This document shows, piece by piece, positions 17,691-26,449 of a stretch of 64,000 bases of DNA; position 1 is the first letter of the stretch; each line of letters starts with the position of its first letter. Source of the DNA: Paenibacillus sp. 453mf (GTDB lineage Bacteria > Bacillota > Bacilli > Paenibacillales > Paenibacillaceae). The stretch lies in the NCBI RefSeq assembly GCF_900116105.1, contig NZ_FPAC01000003.1, positions 271,858 to 335,857 of the forward strand, given 5' to 3'. The translations under genes and the position numbers were made by a program. Below the pieces are notes generated by a model that saw only the letters and a list, made by a program, of their open reading frames with translations, was not told the origin of the DNA and ran no database searches.

Positions 17691-18518
17691 GTGGTCAAAA
17701 CCTTGAGAACTTTGCTAATCGCTTCCATTATCGGAATTGGTGGAGATACGGATCATATTGCCGCTGCGAACTCCGCTGAGACCGTAGTCGTCGCACATCG
17801 GGGAGCTGCGGGGTATGCACCGGAGAATACGATGGCTGCTTTTGAATTGGCATACCGGATGCAGTCGAGCATGATTGAGCTGGATGTACAGCGAAGTCTG
17901 GATGGAGAGCTCGTCGTTATTCATGATCTCACATTGGATCGGACAACGAGCGGGACAGGGGAAGTGAGAATGCATACGCTGGCGGAGCTGAGGAGCCTGG
18001 ATGCGGGAAGCTGGTTCGGAGGAGAGTATAGCAGCCAGCAGATTCCCGCGTTTGAAGAGGTTCTGGCACATTACAGCGGCAAGAATATCGGATTTCTAAT
18101 AGAACTAAAAGCACCTGAGCTGTATCCGGGCATCGAGAGACAAGTGGCGGATTCCTTAATAAAGTACGGATATGACAAGATGGGACCCGGGCAGGTTGTC
18201 GTTCAGTCCTTCAACCATGAATCCATGTCGACATTTCATGACATGCTGCCTGCCGTACCAACGGGCGTGCTGATCGAGGACCCTGCAGATCTGGAGAATG
18301 AGAAGCTGGATGAATACCGTACCTATGCTTCGTATGTTAATCCACATATCTATACGGTGGAGCATTCCCTCGTTCGACAAATCCATGCTAGAGGAATGAA
18401 GATTTATGCCTGGACACTGCGCAGCCGTGAGGAAGCAGACTATCTGCTTGATCTAGGGGTAGATGGAATTATTACAGACTATCCTGATTATGTGCCTTAC
18501 AAGGAAGCAAAAAAATAA
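17691..18518 (+). CDS. glycerophosphodiester phosphodiesterase
   Basis: TIM-barrel enzyme of 275 residues that splits glycerophosphodiesters into glycerol-3-phosphate and an alcohol. Core motifs are AHRGAAGYAPENT (His-Arg pair), IELDVQRSLDGELVVIHDLTLDRTT (metal-binding Glu/Asp and second His) and EADYLLDLGVDGIITDYPD. A weak hydrophobic N-terminus (about 5-17) suggests export. The start is a GTG with AAAGGAGAG upstream. Its product is the substrate of GlpD, encoded 10 kb away, and phosphate-starvation control is suggested by the upstream repeats. Confidence 0.92.
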   Translation: MVKTLRTLLIASIIGIGGDTDHIAAANSAETVVVAHRGAAGYAPENTMAAFELAYRMQSSMIELDVQRSLDGELVVIHDLTLDRTTSGTGEVRMHTLAELRSLDAGSWFGGEYSSQQIPAFEEVLAHYSGKNIGFLIELKAPELYPGIERQVADSLIKYGYDKMGPGQVVVQSFNHESMSTFHDMLPAVPTGVLIEDPADLENEKLDEYRTYASYVNPHIYTVEHSLVRQIHARGMKIYAWTLRSREEADYLLDLGVDGIITDYPDYVPYKEAKK

Positions 18519-18553
18519 GTTCGAGCATTTAGTTCATAGCGTTTAGTGCATAG

Positions 18554-18600
18554 AAGCCCCTATCAGGCTGCCGCGTTCATGTGGTCTGAGAGGGCTTTTT
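18554..18600 (+). terminator. terminator after the GDPD gene
   Basis: AAGCCCCTATCAG (18554-18566) pairs imperfectly with CTGAGAGGGCTT (18586-18597) and is followed by TTTTTG. Confidence 0.7.
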
Positions 18601-18702
18601 GTAGTTATTTTAGGGAATCGGATGAGCTATTGAAGAACTGGTATCTTCACCTTCATTTTGTTAAAGTGGAAAGACGAAAATGAACAGGAACGGGTGAAGC
18701 GC

Positions 18703-21024
18703 ATGCCATATGAAATTTCTATATCCGTCAGACCTCTGGTGGAGTATGTATATCGGAGCGGCAGCATCACGGGTGGATTCCGGACGAATGCCACGATGCA
18801 CGAAGGGACCCGGATTCATCAGAGCATTCAGAAGACCTATGCAGATACGGATCAAAAAGAAGTGTTCCTCAAGGGTGAGATCCCCTACGGAGATCTTCTA
18901 TTCAAGGTGGAAGGCAGATGCGATGGACTTATTCAGCTGGATGGGGCATGGACAATTGATGAGATCAAATCGACAGCAGCTCCGCTTGAGGACCTGGAGG
19001 GCGGGCTTCCGGTTCACTGGGCACAGGGTAAAATGTATGCATACATGTACGCCAAGGCAGAAGGGCTCTCAAGTATGCAGGTCCAGCTGACCTATGTACG
19101 AACAGGCAGCGGAGAGCAGAAGAAGATGCTCGTTACCCACTCTGTGGAGGAGCTTGAGACTTTTGCACACGAAGTCATTGAGGCCTATGCGCCTTATGCC
19201 GAGATGCTGAGGGAGCATGAAGAGAAGCGGCAGCCGTCCATTGAAGCACTCGGCTTTCCTTTCCCGTCTTACCGTGCGGGACAGCGTAAGCTGGCTGGCG
19301 CCGTATTCAAAACGATCTCCGAGGGTGCCGGGCTGATGGCGAAGGCGCCGACAGGGATTGGAAAGACGATGTCGACTTTATTTCCGGCAGTCAAGGCGGT
19401 TCACGCAGGACATATCAGCAAAATTTTTTATTTGACGGCACGGACGACGACTCGGGCAACGGCAGAGGAAGCCTTCGCGCGAATGCAGGCTCAGGGGCTG
19501 TATATGAACTCAGTGACGATCACCGCCAAGGACAAGATCTGCTTCAAGGAAGAGGAAGCATGCGATGCCAGGCAGTGCAGGATGTGCGAAGGATATTACG
19601 ACCGGATCAACGGGGCGGTACTGGATATCATGAAGCACGAGACCATCATGACTAGACCGGTCATTGAAGCGTATGCCCGCAAGCACCAGGTCTGTCCTTT
19701 TGAATATTCGCTCGACATTGCTTACGCCGCTGATGCGGTTGTCTGTGATTATAATTATATTTTTGATCCGCGAGTATCCTTGAAGCGATTGTTTGAGGAT
19801 CAGAAGAAGAAGACAGCCGTGCTGGTCGACGAGGCTCATAACCTGGTCGATCGAGGCCGGAATATGTTCTCGGCTGAGCTCGTCAAATCCGTCTTTCTCG
19901 GGATCAAGGATGAGTACAAGACGGCAAATGAAGGGGTATCCCGTGCTGCCGGAGAGGTTAACTCCTTCCTGTATGCAGTCAAGAACAATTGCAACAGTGA
20001 GGGACGTATCATTCAGTCTGAGCTGCCGGAGGAGCTGATCAAGCGGCTTGAGAAGTTTGTGGAGGCTGCAGAAATAGAGCTGGTCTCCGGCTCTTCTGCG
20101 GACCGGGTCAGTATTGAAGCGCAGGAAGAGCTGCTCGGTACGTATTTTGCCTCACAAAACTTTATTCGGATGGCCAAGCTCTATGATGATCATTACCTGA
20201 CATATGCGGAGATCATTCGCAGCGACTTTCGAATCAAGCTGTACTGTCTCGATCCTTCTGAGCAGCTTCGCCAGGCAGGCAAAGGCTATCGATCTATCAT
20301 TCATTTCTCTGCCACACTGTCACCGATGAATTATTACCGGGATATGCTGGGTGCTGGAGAAGAAGATTACACCCTTAGCATTCCTTCGCCGTTTAGCAAG
20401 GAGCAGCTTGATGTGCAGCTGGTGCCGCTGTCGGTCAGATACAACGACCGGGAGAGGTCGAGAGGAGCGATCGCAAGACTTCTGCAGCGGGTCGCTGAGG
20501 AGCGGCCGGGGACGAATCTGCTCGTATTCTTCCCGTCTTATTCCTATATGCAGGAAGTATATGAAACCTATATTCAGGATGAGGGCAAGGGTGTCGATGC
20601 AATCATACAGCAGTCTTCCATGAGTGAGGAGGAGAGGGATGCCTTTCTGTCTGGCTTCCAGCCGAACCCCGAGCGCACTCGGCTTGGGTTTGCGGTGCTT
20701 GGGGGCGTATTCTCAGAAGGAGTTGATCTTCCCGGTGACAGGCTGAACGGTGTAATCGTCGTGGGTACCGGTCTTCCTCAGATTGGACTGGAGAACAATA
20801 TGCTGCGTGATTATTTTAACCAGACCGGGCGGAACGGCTTTAACTACGCCTATGTTTTTCCGGGAATGAACAAAGTGCTTCAGGCAGGGGGAAGGCTCAT
20901 CCGTACAGAGGAGGACGAGGGCGTGCTCGTGCTGGTCGATGATCGTTTCGCACAGGAGCCTTACCGCTCCTTGCTGCCTGAAGAGTGGAGGGAGTACAAG
21001 CAGATTAACCCTGCTTCGATCTAG
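18703..21024 (+). CDS. DinG/XPD-type helicase with N-terminal PD-(D/E)XK nuclease domain
   Basis: Fusion protein of 773 residues. Residues 1-160 look like a Cas4/AddB-type nuclease: early His, then EGRCDG (Asp74), DEIKST (Glu87, Lys89) and a later QGKMYAY motif IV. From about 190 follows an XPD/DinG superfamily 2 helicase: Walker A APTGIGKT (215-222), cysteines at about 280, 287, 292, 295 and 331 that could hold an iron-sulfur cluster, DEAH (376-379), SATLSP, and motif VI QAGGRLIRT. It should unwind DNA and possibly cut it, in repair or recombination. The start at ATG 18703 is chosen over an upstream TTG that lacks a binding site. Confidence 0.87.
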   Translation: MPYEISISVRPLVEYVYRSGSITGGFRTNATMHEGTRIHQSIQKTYADTDQKEVFLKGEIPYGDLLFKVEGRCDGLIQLDGAWTIDEIKSTAAPLEDLEGGLPVHWAQGKMYAYMYAKAEGLSSMQVQLTYVRTGSGEQKKMLVTHSVEELETFAHEVIEAYAPYAEMLREHEEKRQPSIEALGFPFPSYRAGQRKLAGAVFKTISEGAGLMAKAPTGIGKTMSTLFPAVKAVHAGHISKIFYLTARTTTRATAEEAFARMQAQGLYMNSVTITAKDKICFKEEEACDARQCRMCEGYYDRINGAVLDIMKHETIMTRPVIEAYARKHQVCPFEYSLDIAYAADAVVCDYNYIFDPRVSLKRLFEDQKKKTAVLVDEAHNLVDRGRNMFSAELVKSVFLGIKDEYKTANEGVSRAAGEVNSFLYAVKNNCNSEGRIIQSELPEELIKRLEKFVEAAEIELVSGSSADRVSIEAQEELLGTYFASQNFIRMAKLYDDHYLTYAEIIRSDFRIKLYCLDPSEQLRQAGKGYRSIIHFSATLSPMNYYRDMLGAGEEDYTLSIPSPFSKEQLDVQLVPLSVRYNDRERSRGAIARLLQRVAEERPGTNLLVFFPSYSYMQEVYETYIQDEGKGVDAIIQQSSMSEEERDAFLSGFQPNPERTRLGFAVLGGVFSEGVDLPGDRLNGVIVVGTGLPQIGLENNMLRDYFNQTGRNGFNYAYVFPGMNKVLQAGGRLIRTEEDEGVLVLVDDRFAQEPYRSLLPEEWREYKQINPASI

Positions 21025-21277
21025 TATAGCTTCGGACGAGCTTGATGAAGTAGAAGAGGAAGATCCAGGGCAGGATGTATTTCGTGAGCCATTCAATACA
21101 GTTCATTAAGATTGTGAGGATCACTGCAATACTTATGCCACCTATGCCTGCAGAGGCGATGAATAAAAGAATAAAGATCATGACGATGTAGAATGAGTTC
21201 TTAGCGAGAAGATTTGAAATCAGGCCTGTTGAAGTATGCTTCTGATCGACGGAGTGCTCCTCCGGATTATTGTTCAT
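21005..21277 (-). CDS. small membrane protein of unknown function
   Basis: Ninety-residue protein with a polar N-terminus, two or three hydrophobic segments (about 28-58 and 63-80) and a basic tail. GGAGGTGA precedes the ATG, and the gene overlaps the end of the upstream hydrolase gene by 11 bases, which supports it as a real coupled gene. Its 3' end overlaps the convergent helicase gene by 20 bases. I do not recognise the family. Confidence 0.65.
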   Translation of the reverse strand: MNNNPEEHSVDQKHTSTGLISNLLAKNSFYIVMIFILLFIASAGIGGISIAVILTILMNCIEWLTKYILPWIFLFYFIKLVRSYTRSKQG

Positions 21278-22016
21278 GCAGCCGAATCACCTCCAGTGGT
21301 TGTACGAGCTTGGACACGGCACTCTGGTTGAATTGCTCACGGGCGTCAGAAGACGCATAGCCGTCGTGGTAATGCATGAGCTGGATTTTGGCCTGGATCG
21401 GCAGCGGAAGAGACTTGATATCGTCCAAATGAGTGTGTGATGAGATGGTCACGTCCTGCAGATGGCACTCATAGAAAATAACCTGCACCTCGTCAGCAAT
21501 GTGCTCAAGCAGCTCGGAATCCATCGTCGCATCTCCGCTGTAATAGAAGTACCCCGGAGCATACAGGCCGCAGCTCAGCATGCCGGGTACATGCTTCGTC
21601 AGTGTAAGCTCATATGTAACTCCTCCAATGCTGAAGGGCTTCTGTTCACGCAGCTGGATCAGCTCGAAATAATCTTCAAAGACCCGCTCTCCCTGTACGG
21701 TATAACGCATGCCGGGCTCAAGTGAACGCCAGAGCGGTTCAATTAACTCCTCATGAATGTAGAGCTTGGGTTTCTGGTTGCCAAATACTTGTGCATAATA
21801 ACCGAGCTGCTGCAGGCCATTGATGTGATCATCATGCAGATGGGTTATAAACACATCCTTGATCTCATTCAGTTTGATTCCCATATGATGCAGCACCTTT
21901 GCATTCGATTCAGGAAAATCAATAATGAGCCGGGTGTCATTGTATAGGATCATCGCGCTGTTGTGGTCTTGTTCGAAGCTGAACATATCTCCGGTTCCTA
22001 GGAATGTAATTTGCAT
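21267..22016 (-). CDS. MBL-fold metallo-hydrolase (RNase Z-like)
   Basis: Metallo-beta-lactamase-fold hydrolase of 249 residues. It begins ITFLGTGDMF, has the metal-binding THLHDDHINGL motif (about residues 58-68), YYSGDATMD with a metal Asp, and a terminal HYHDGYA histidine. This order is that of RNase Z-like and arylsulfatase-like enzymes, without the RNase Z exosite. The ATG at 22016 is chosen because AGAGGTG precedes it; residues from the longer frame are lysine-rich and unlike the family. The substrate is unknown. Confidence 0.83.
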   Translation of the reverse strand: MQITFLGTGDMFSFEQDHNSAMILYNDTRLIIDFPESNAKVLHHMGIKLNEIKDVFITHLHDDHINGLQQLGYYAQVFGNQKPKLYIHEELIEPLWRSLEPGMRYTVQGERVFEDYFELIQLREQKPFSIGGVTYELTLTKHVPGMLSCGLYAPGYFYYSGDATMDSELLEHIADEVQVIFYECHLQDVTISSHTHLDDIKSLPLPIQAKIQLMHYHDGYASSDAREQFNQSAVSKLVQPLEVIRLHEQ

Positions 22017-22399
22017 TTGTACGATACACCTCTTTTTCTTTTTCCTCAATTATACCCTCCCCAATATAGAAGAACGTCAAAATTCAGAAAAAGTTGCCTC
22101 CCGTAGACCAATGTGATCATTCACCTGCGTATTGGATATAATTCTTGCCATCTAGAATCCACCCTGTTCAAATCCCTTAAATGAATTCTTCTGCTAATAA
22201 ATGCAGATATGCCAGTCAACAGTCATTTACTTTGCTGAACGCGCGAAATTTGTCAGTGAGAGGACGCATATCCATCGGGAGAACATTTTTGATAGCGTTC
22301 TCATTTTGTTGTTGAACTTTTAATGGAAAGGGTGTAGCTTAGAATTTGAGAATAAACCTGAACGAACCAAAATCAACCTAAAGGGAGTGGGTAAGGAAG
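22017..22399. other. divergent intergenic region
   Basis: Carries the promoters for the hydrolase gene (-) and uxaC (+). The only clear element is the cre site at 22289-22304; no gene or terminator is visible. Confidence 0.5.
22289..22304 (+). promoter_or_regulatory. cre site (CcpA operator) upstream of uxaC
   Basis: TTGATAGCGTTCTCAT matches the 16-base cre consensus WTGWNANCGNTNWCAW at every position. It lies about 96 bases before the uxaC start, so carbon catabolite repression by CcpA is very likely. Confidence 0.8.
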
Positions 22400-23827
22400 A
22401 TGAAGTCTTTTTTGGATGAGCAATTTCTACTTACGAATGATACAGCGGTTGCGCTGTACGAGAAGTATGCGAAGGATATGCCGATTATCGATTATCACTG
22501 CCACCTGAGTCCCAAGGAGATTTATGAGAATAAAACGTTTCGCAACTTAACCGAAGCCTGGCTGTACGGTGATCATTACAAATGGCGGCTGATGCGGGCA
22601 AACGGGGTTGAAGAGAAGTATGTAACAGGAGGCGAGGGAGTCAGTGACTACGATCGATTCCTCGCCTGGGCAAGAACGGTGCCGATGACGATCGGCAATC
22701 CGGTCTATGCGTGGTCACACCTGGAGCTGCAGCGATTCTTCGGCGTCTATGAGCTGATTAATGAGAAGAATGCACCGATTATTTGGGAGAAAGTAAATGC
22801 CAAACTGAACGGCGAAGGCTTTGGCGCGCGTGATCTGATTACGAAGTCGAACGTAACCGTAGTCTGCACGACAGATGATCCGGCTGATACGCTGGAATAT
22901 CACACAGCTATCCGGGATCTGAACGATTTTGATACAGCGGTACTCCCTTCATTCCGTCCTGATAAGGGTCTTGAGATTAACCGCGAAGGGTTCGGTGAGT
23001 GGCTCTCCCGCTTGGAGCAGACCGCTGGGCGCTCGATTACGAGCTACGACACTTTTCTAGAAGTGCTGGAGGCAAGGGTGGATTACTTCCATTCCGTTGG
23101 AGGACGTGTATCCGACCATGCGCTCGATTATGTACCGTATGCGGAGACTACGCGAGAGGAAGCGGCCGGCATCTTCGCCAAGGTGTTGAATGGTGAGCGC
23201 GCGACGCTGCTGGAGGAGCAAAAATATAAGACGTATACACTGATATTCCTCGGTAAGCTGTACGCGGCGCGCGGCTGGGCAATGCAGTACCATATCAATG
23301 CAGCAAGAAACAATAACTCCCGTATGCTCGGTCTGCTTGGCCCGGATACCGGCTATGACTCCGTGAATGACAGCCCGCTTGCCGGTCCGCTTGTGAAGCT
23401 GCTGGATGGACTTGCTAGTGAGGATTCGCTGCCAAGAACGATTCTGTACTCGCTTAATCCTCGTGACAATGAAGTGCTGGCCGCAATCGCTGGCAGCTTC
23501 CAGGGCGACGGTATTCCTGGCAAAATTCAGCTTGGTGCTGCATGGTGGTTCAACGATACCAAGGACGGCATGCTCGCCCAGATGAAGGCATTGTCCAATG
23601 TGGGGCTGCTCAGCCGGTTTGTCGGCATGCTGACCGATTCGAGGAGCTTCCTGTCCTACACAAGGCATGAGTACTTCCGCCGATTGCTATGCAATCTTCT
23701 CGGAGAATGGGTTGAGGACGGAGAGGCGCCGCATGACCTTGAACTGCTCGGCAGTATCGTGCAGGGTATATCTTACGAGAATGCGCGGACTTATTTTAAC
23801 TTTGAGAGTGCTTATAGCAAGGTATAG
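22400..23827 (+). CDS. uxaC: glucuronate isomerase
   Basis: Enzyme of 475 residues that interconverts D-glucuronate and D-fructuronate (and galacturonate/tagaturonate), the first step of hexuronate breakdown. The N-terminus FLLTNDTAVALYEKYAKDMPIIDYHCHLSP carries the metal-binding HCH motif, and CTTDDPADTLEYH, MQYHINAARNNN and the C-terminal GWxxS-region segments match UxaC; the length is right (about 470). It is monocistronic, with a perfect cre site upstream and a terminator downstream; the rest of the uronate pathway must lie elsewhere. Confidence 0.97.
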   Translation: MKSFLDEQFLLTNDTAVALYEKYAKDMPIIDYHCHLSPKEIYENKTFRNLTEAWLYGDHYKWRLMRANGVEEKYVTGGEGVSDYDRFLAWARTVPMTIGNPVYAWSHLELQRFFGVYELINEKNAPIIWEKVNAKLNGEGFGARDLITKSNVTVVCTTDDPADTLEYHTAIRDLNDFDTAVLPSFRPDKGLEINREGFGEWLSRLEQTAGRSITSYDTFLEVLEARVDYFHSVGGRVSDHALDYVPYAETTREEAAGIFAKVLNGERATLLEEQKYKTYTLIFLGKLYAARGWAMQYHINAARNNNSRMLGLLGPDTGYDSVNDSPLAGPLVKLLDGLASEDSLPRTILYSLNPRDNEVLAAIAGSFQGDGIPGKIQLGAAWWFNDTKDGMLAQMKALSNVGLLSRFVGMLTDSRSFLSYTRHEYFRRLLCNLLGEWVEDGEAPHDLELLGSIVQGISYENARTYFNFESAYSKV

Positions 23828-23894
23828 CAAAGTGTGTGTGACGGCACTGGATTAATCTGCGACAAGAAGAGTTAAGAATAATAGATTTGCGATG

Positions 23895-23932
23895 GGCGGC
23901 TGTGACTATAGAGTCACGGTCGTCTTTTTTTA
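23895..23932 (+). terminator. terminator after uxaC
   Basis: GGCGGCTGTGACT (23895-23907) pairs with AGTCACGGTCGTC (23912-23924) using G-U pairs, followed by a T-run. Confidence 0.8.
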
Positions 23933-24005
23933 TATAGATTACGAGAATGTGACGGTCCAAGAACAGCCAATATATAGATTAAGGGTTTTGCTAAAAGGTT
24001 CCGGT

Positions 24006-24035
24006 TTGACACTTAGGAGTGTAAAGGCATATAAT
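24006..24035 (+). promoter_or_regulatory. promoter of the marR-ABC operon
   Basis: TTGACA (24006-24011) and TATAAT (24030-24035) are perfect sigma-A boxes, 18 bases apart. The spacer contains TTAGGAG, a half-site of the downstream palindrome. Confidence 0.8.
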
Positions 24036-24049
24036 CTGCATGGATTTAT

Positions 24050-24074
24050 AATTAATTAGGAGACCTAATTAATT
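24050..24074 (+). promoter_or_regulatory. MarR-type operator
   Basis: AATTAATTAGG (24050-24060), spacer AGA, CCTAATTAATT (24064-24074): a perfect palindrome with 11-bp arms located just after the expected transcription start. It fits autorepression by the MarR protein encoded downstream. Confidence 0.7.
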
Positions 24075-24081
24075 CGAAAAC

Positions 24082-24117
24082 ATCGCAATATGGTCATTAA
24101 TCGCAATATGGTCATTA
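24082..24117 (+). repeat. 18-bp perfect tandem duplication
   Basis: ATCGCAATATGGTCATTA occurs twice head to tail (24082-24099 and 24100-24117) between operator and regulator gene. Each copy carries an ATG in frame with the regulator but without a ribosome binding site. Confidence 0.9.
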
Positions 24118-24149
24118 TTAGTGTTCAAATAAAAAAAGTGGGTGAGGCA

Positions 24150-24725
24150 TTGAAAGAGAAGGATATACTAGCGCAAAATTTGCTCATTGCATTCATGAGA
24201 TTTAACCGAAGCAATTGGAAGCAGCCTAAGACGGAAGGGCGCAATCCGAGCGAGATTGTGCTTCTGGTTACATTAATCCGAGGGAAGGAAACGACTGAGA
24301 AGCACGATCCTGCTGTGGTTGGTCGTATGATCAGGGATTTTCAGGAGAATGGCCCGACGACGAAGGATCAGCTTGAAGGGCTTAAGATATCCGAGATCAG
24401 TGAAATTATGCGGGTCAAGGCACCGACTATTACTCCTGTCATTCAGGGGCTGGAGGAGCAGGGGTTAGTCGAGAGAAGAATGGACCAGTTTGATCGCAGA
24501 GTGATGCGGATAACGATAACGGAAGCAGGGCGAGAGGCCGTCCGGGACGTTCACCGCGAGCTCATGAGCAATATGAAGGAAATGATTGAATATCTAGGTG
24601 AAGAGGATAGTATTCAGTTAGCCAAACTGCTGACTCGGGTGTACGAATATAAGGAACAGAAGCGGACAAGCGCTGAACAGCACTGTAAAGACAGATTTTC
24701 CCCAAAAGGGAGTGATCATACATGA
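24150..24725 (+). CDS. MarR family transcriptional regulator
   Basis: Winged-helix repressor of about 191 residues. ISEIMRVKAPTITPVIQGLEEQGLVERRMDQFDRRVMRITITEAGR contains the recognition helix and the D-R-R wing of MarR proteins; an insertion before the wing domain makes it longer than usual. The start is uncertain: I favour TTG at 24150 after GGTGAGG, while in-frame ATGs at 24090 and 24108 lie in a tandem duplication without binding sites. The stop overlaps the next gene by four bases. It probably represses the ABC exporter genes through the palindrome upstream. Confidence 0.85.
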   Translation: MKEKDILAQNLLIAFMRFNRSNWKQPKTEGRNPSEIVLLVTLIRGKETTEKHDPAVVGRMIRDFQENGPTTKDQLEGLKISEISEIMRVKAPTITPVIQGLEEQGLVERRMDQFDRRVMRITITEAGREAVRDVHRELMSNMKEMIEYLGEEDSIQLAKLLTRVYEYKEQKRTSAEQHCKDRFSPKGSDHT

Positions 24726-26449
24726 TGAAACTGCTGCGGATGCTGAATCCGTACAAGGCGGGTGTAGCTCTCGTCGTTTTTTTACTTCTGCTGCAATCGT
24801 TGTCTGATTTATTCTTGCCTACACTGATGTCCGATATCGTCAACTTTGGAATACCAGAGGGTGATGTTCCTTACATATGGAAAATCGGCGGTGTAATGCT
24901 CATTGTTGCTCTACTGGGTACATTGTGCTCTATTCTCGTGAGCTTCCTGTCCTCCCAGGTTACTGGCAAATTTGCACGTGATCTTCGCAGCCGGTTATTT
25001 AGACATGTAGAGAACTTCTCTCTTCATGAATTTGACCAGGTGGGAACGGCTTCACTCATCACCAGAACGACGAATGATATTACTCAGGTTCAGAACGTAC
25101 TGCTGATGATGCTGCGGATGATGATCAGTGCGCCGCTGATGTTTATCGGCGGTCTTATTATGGCCATATCCCAAGATGCCAAGCTGTCTGTTGTTCTTGT
25201 TGTGTCCCTTCCGATACTCGCAGGAGCCATTGCGCTGATTGCCTTCAAGGGGCTGCCGCTCTTTAAGGCCATTCAGAAGAAGCTGGATCGTCTGAATCTG
25301 GTCCTGCGCGAACAGCTGACTGGTATTCGGGTCATTCGGTCATTTAATCGTACCGGCTATGAGAAGGAACGCTTCACAGAGGCGAACGGCGATCTCACCG
25401 ATACCGCGATCAAGGTGAATAAGATCATGGCCTTCATGATGCCTGTTATGATGCTGGTGATGAATTTCTCCGTCATCGCTATTATTTGGTTCGGCGGCCT
25501 TCGTATTAATACAGGTGAGATCCAGGTAGGGAATATGATGGCGTTTATTCAATATGCCATGCAGATCATGTTCTCTCTGCTGATGGTGTCAATCATCTTC
25601 GTTATGCTCCCGCGGGCAGCAGCTTCTGCAGCTCGGATCAATGAAGTACTGACGATGAAGCCGGAGCTTGCAGATCCTACAGTGTCCAAGCCAGCCGGCA
25701 AGCTGCATGGGACTCTTGAATTCGACAACGTGTCCTTCAAATATCCGGGTGCTGAGGAATATGCACTCAAGGATATTAGCTTCACGGCACAGCCGGGAGA
25801 GATTACCGCCATTATCGGCGGGACAGGGTCGGGCAAATCGACGCTGCTTGCGATGATCCCGCGATTCTACGATGTCACTGAAGGCAGCGTTCGCGTCAAT
25901 GGCATGGATGTAAGAGATGTCGCTCAGCAAGAGCTGCGCTCGAAGATCGGATATGTTCCGCAGAAGGCGGTACTATTCACAGGTACAATTGCGGACAACA
26001 TACGCTACGGCAAAAAGGATGCTACAGAGGAGGAAATCCGGCATGCCGCTGAGGTCGCTCAGGCCGCTGAGTTTATCAGCGGGATGGAGGATGGATATGA
26101 GAGTATGATCTCGCAAGGGGGAAGCAATGTATCTGGCGGACAGAAGCAGCGTCTGTCCATAGCGAGAGCCCTGGTGCGAAGACCGGAAATCTATGTGTTT
26201 GATGACAGCTTCTCGGCCCTTGATTATAAGACGGATGCTAAGCTCAGAGCCGCGCTTGTAGACGAAACCGTCAACTCAACGGTCATTATCGTCGCACAGC
26301 GCGTAAGCACAGTAAGAGATGCGGATCGGATTCTGGTTATGGATGAAGGCGTAATTGTAGGCAGCGGAACTCACGACGAGCTGCTCCGAAATAGTGAGGT
26401 ATACCGAGAAATTGTGTCCTCACAGCTGTCAGAGGAGGAGATTGCATGA
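24722..26449 (+). CDS. ABC exporter half-transporter with degenerate ATPase site (YfiB-like)
   Basis: Membrane-fused ABC half-exporter of 575 residues: six membrane helices (about 15-300) and an ATPase domain with Walker A GGTGSGKST, signature VSGGQKQR and Walker B VYVFDDSFSALD-type, where the catalytic glutamate is replaced by Asp. That is the hallmark of the non-catalytic subunit of heterodimeric multidrug exporters such as BmrC or YfiB. It overlaps the regulator gene and the partner gene by four bases each, so all three are co-translated. Confidence 0.9.
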   Translation: MMKLLRMLNPYKAGVALVVFLLLLQSLSDLFLPTLMSDIVNFGIPEGDVPYIWKIGGVMLIVALLGTLCSILVSFLSSQVTGKFARDLRSRLFRHVENFSLHEFDQVGTASLITRTTNDITQVQNVLLMMLRMMISAPLMFIGGLIMAISQDAKLSVVLVVSLPILAGAIALIAFKGLPLFKAIQKKLDRLNLVLREQLTGIRVIRSFNRTGYEKERFTEANGDLTDTAIKVNKIMAFMMPVMMLVMNFSVIAIIWFGGLRINTGEIQVGNMMAFIQYAMQIMFSLLMVSIIFVMLPRAAASAARINEVLTMKPELADPTVSKPAGKLHGTLEFDNVSFKYPGAEEYALKDISFTAQPGEITAIIGGTGSGKSTLLAMIPRFYDVTEGSVRVNGMDVRDVAQQELRSKIGYVPQKAVLFTGTIADNIRYGKKDATEEEIRHAAEVAQAAEFISGMEDGYESMISQGGSNVSGGQKQRLSIARALVRRPEIYVFDDSFSALDYKTDAKLRAALVDETVNSTVIIVAQRVSTVRDADRILVMDEGVIVGSGTHDELLRNSEVYREIVSSQLSEEEIA

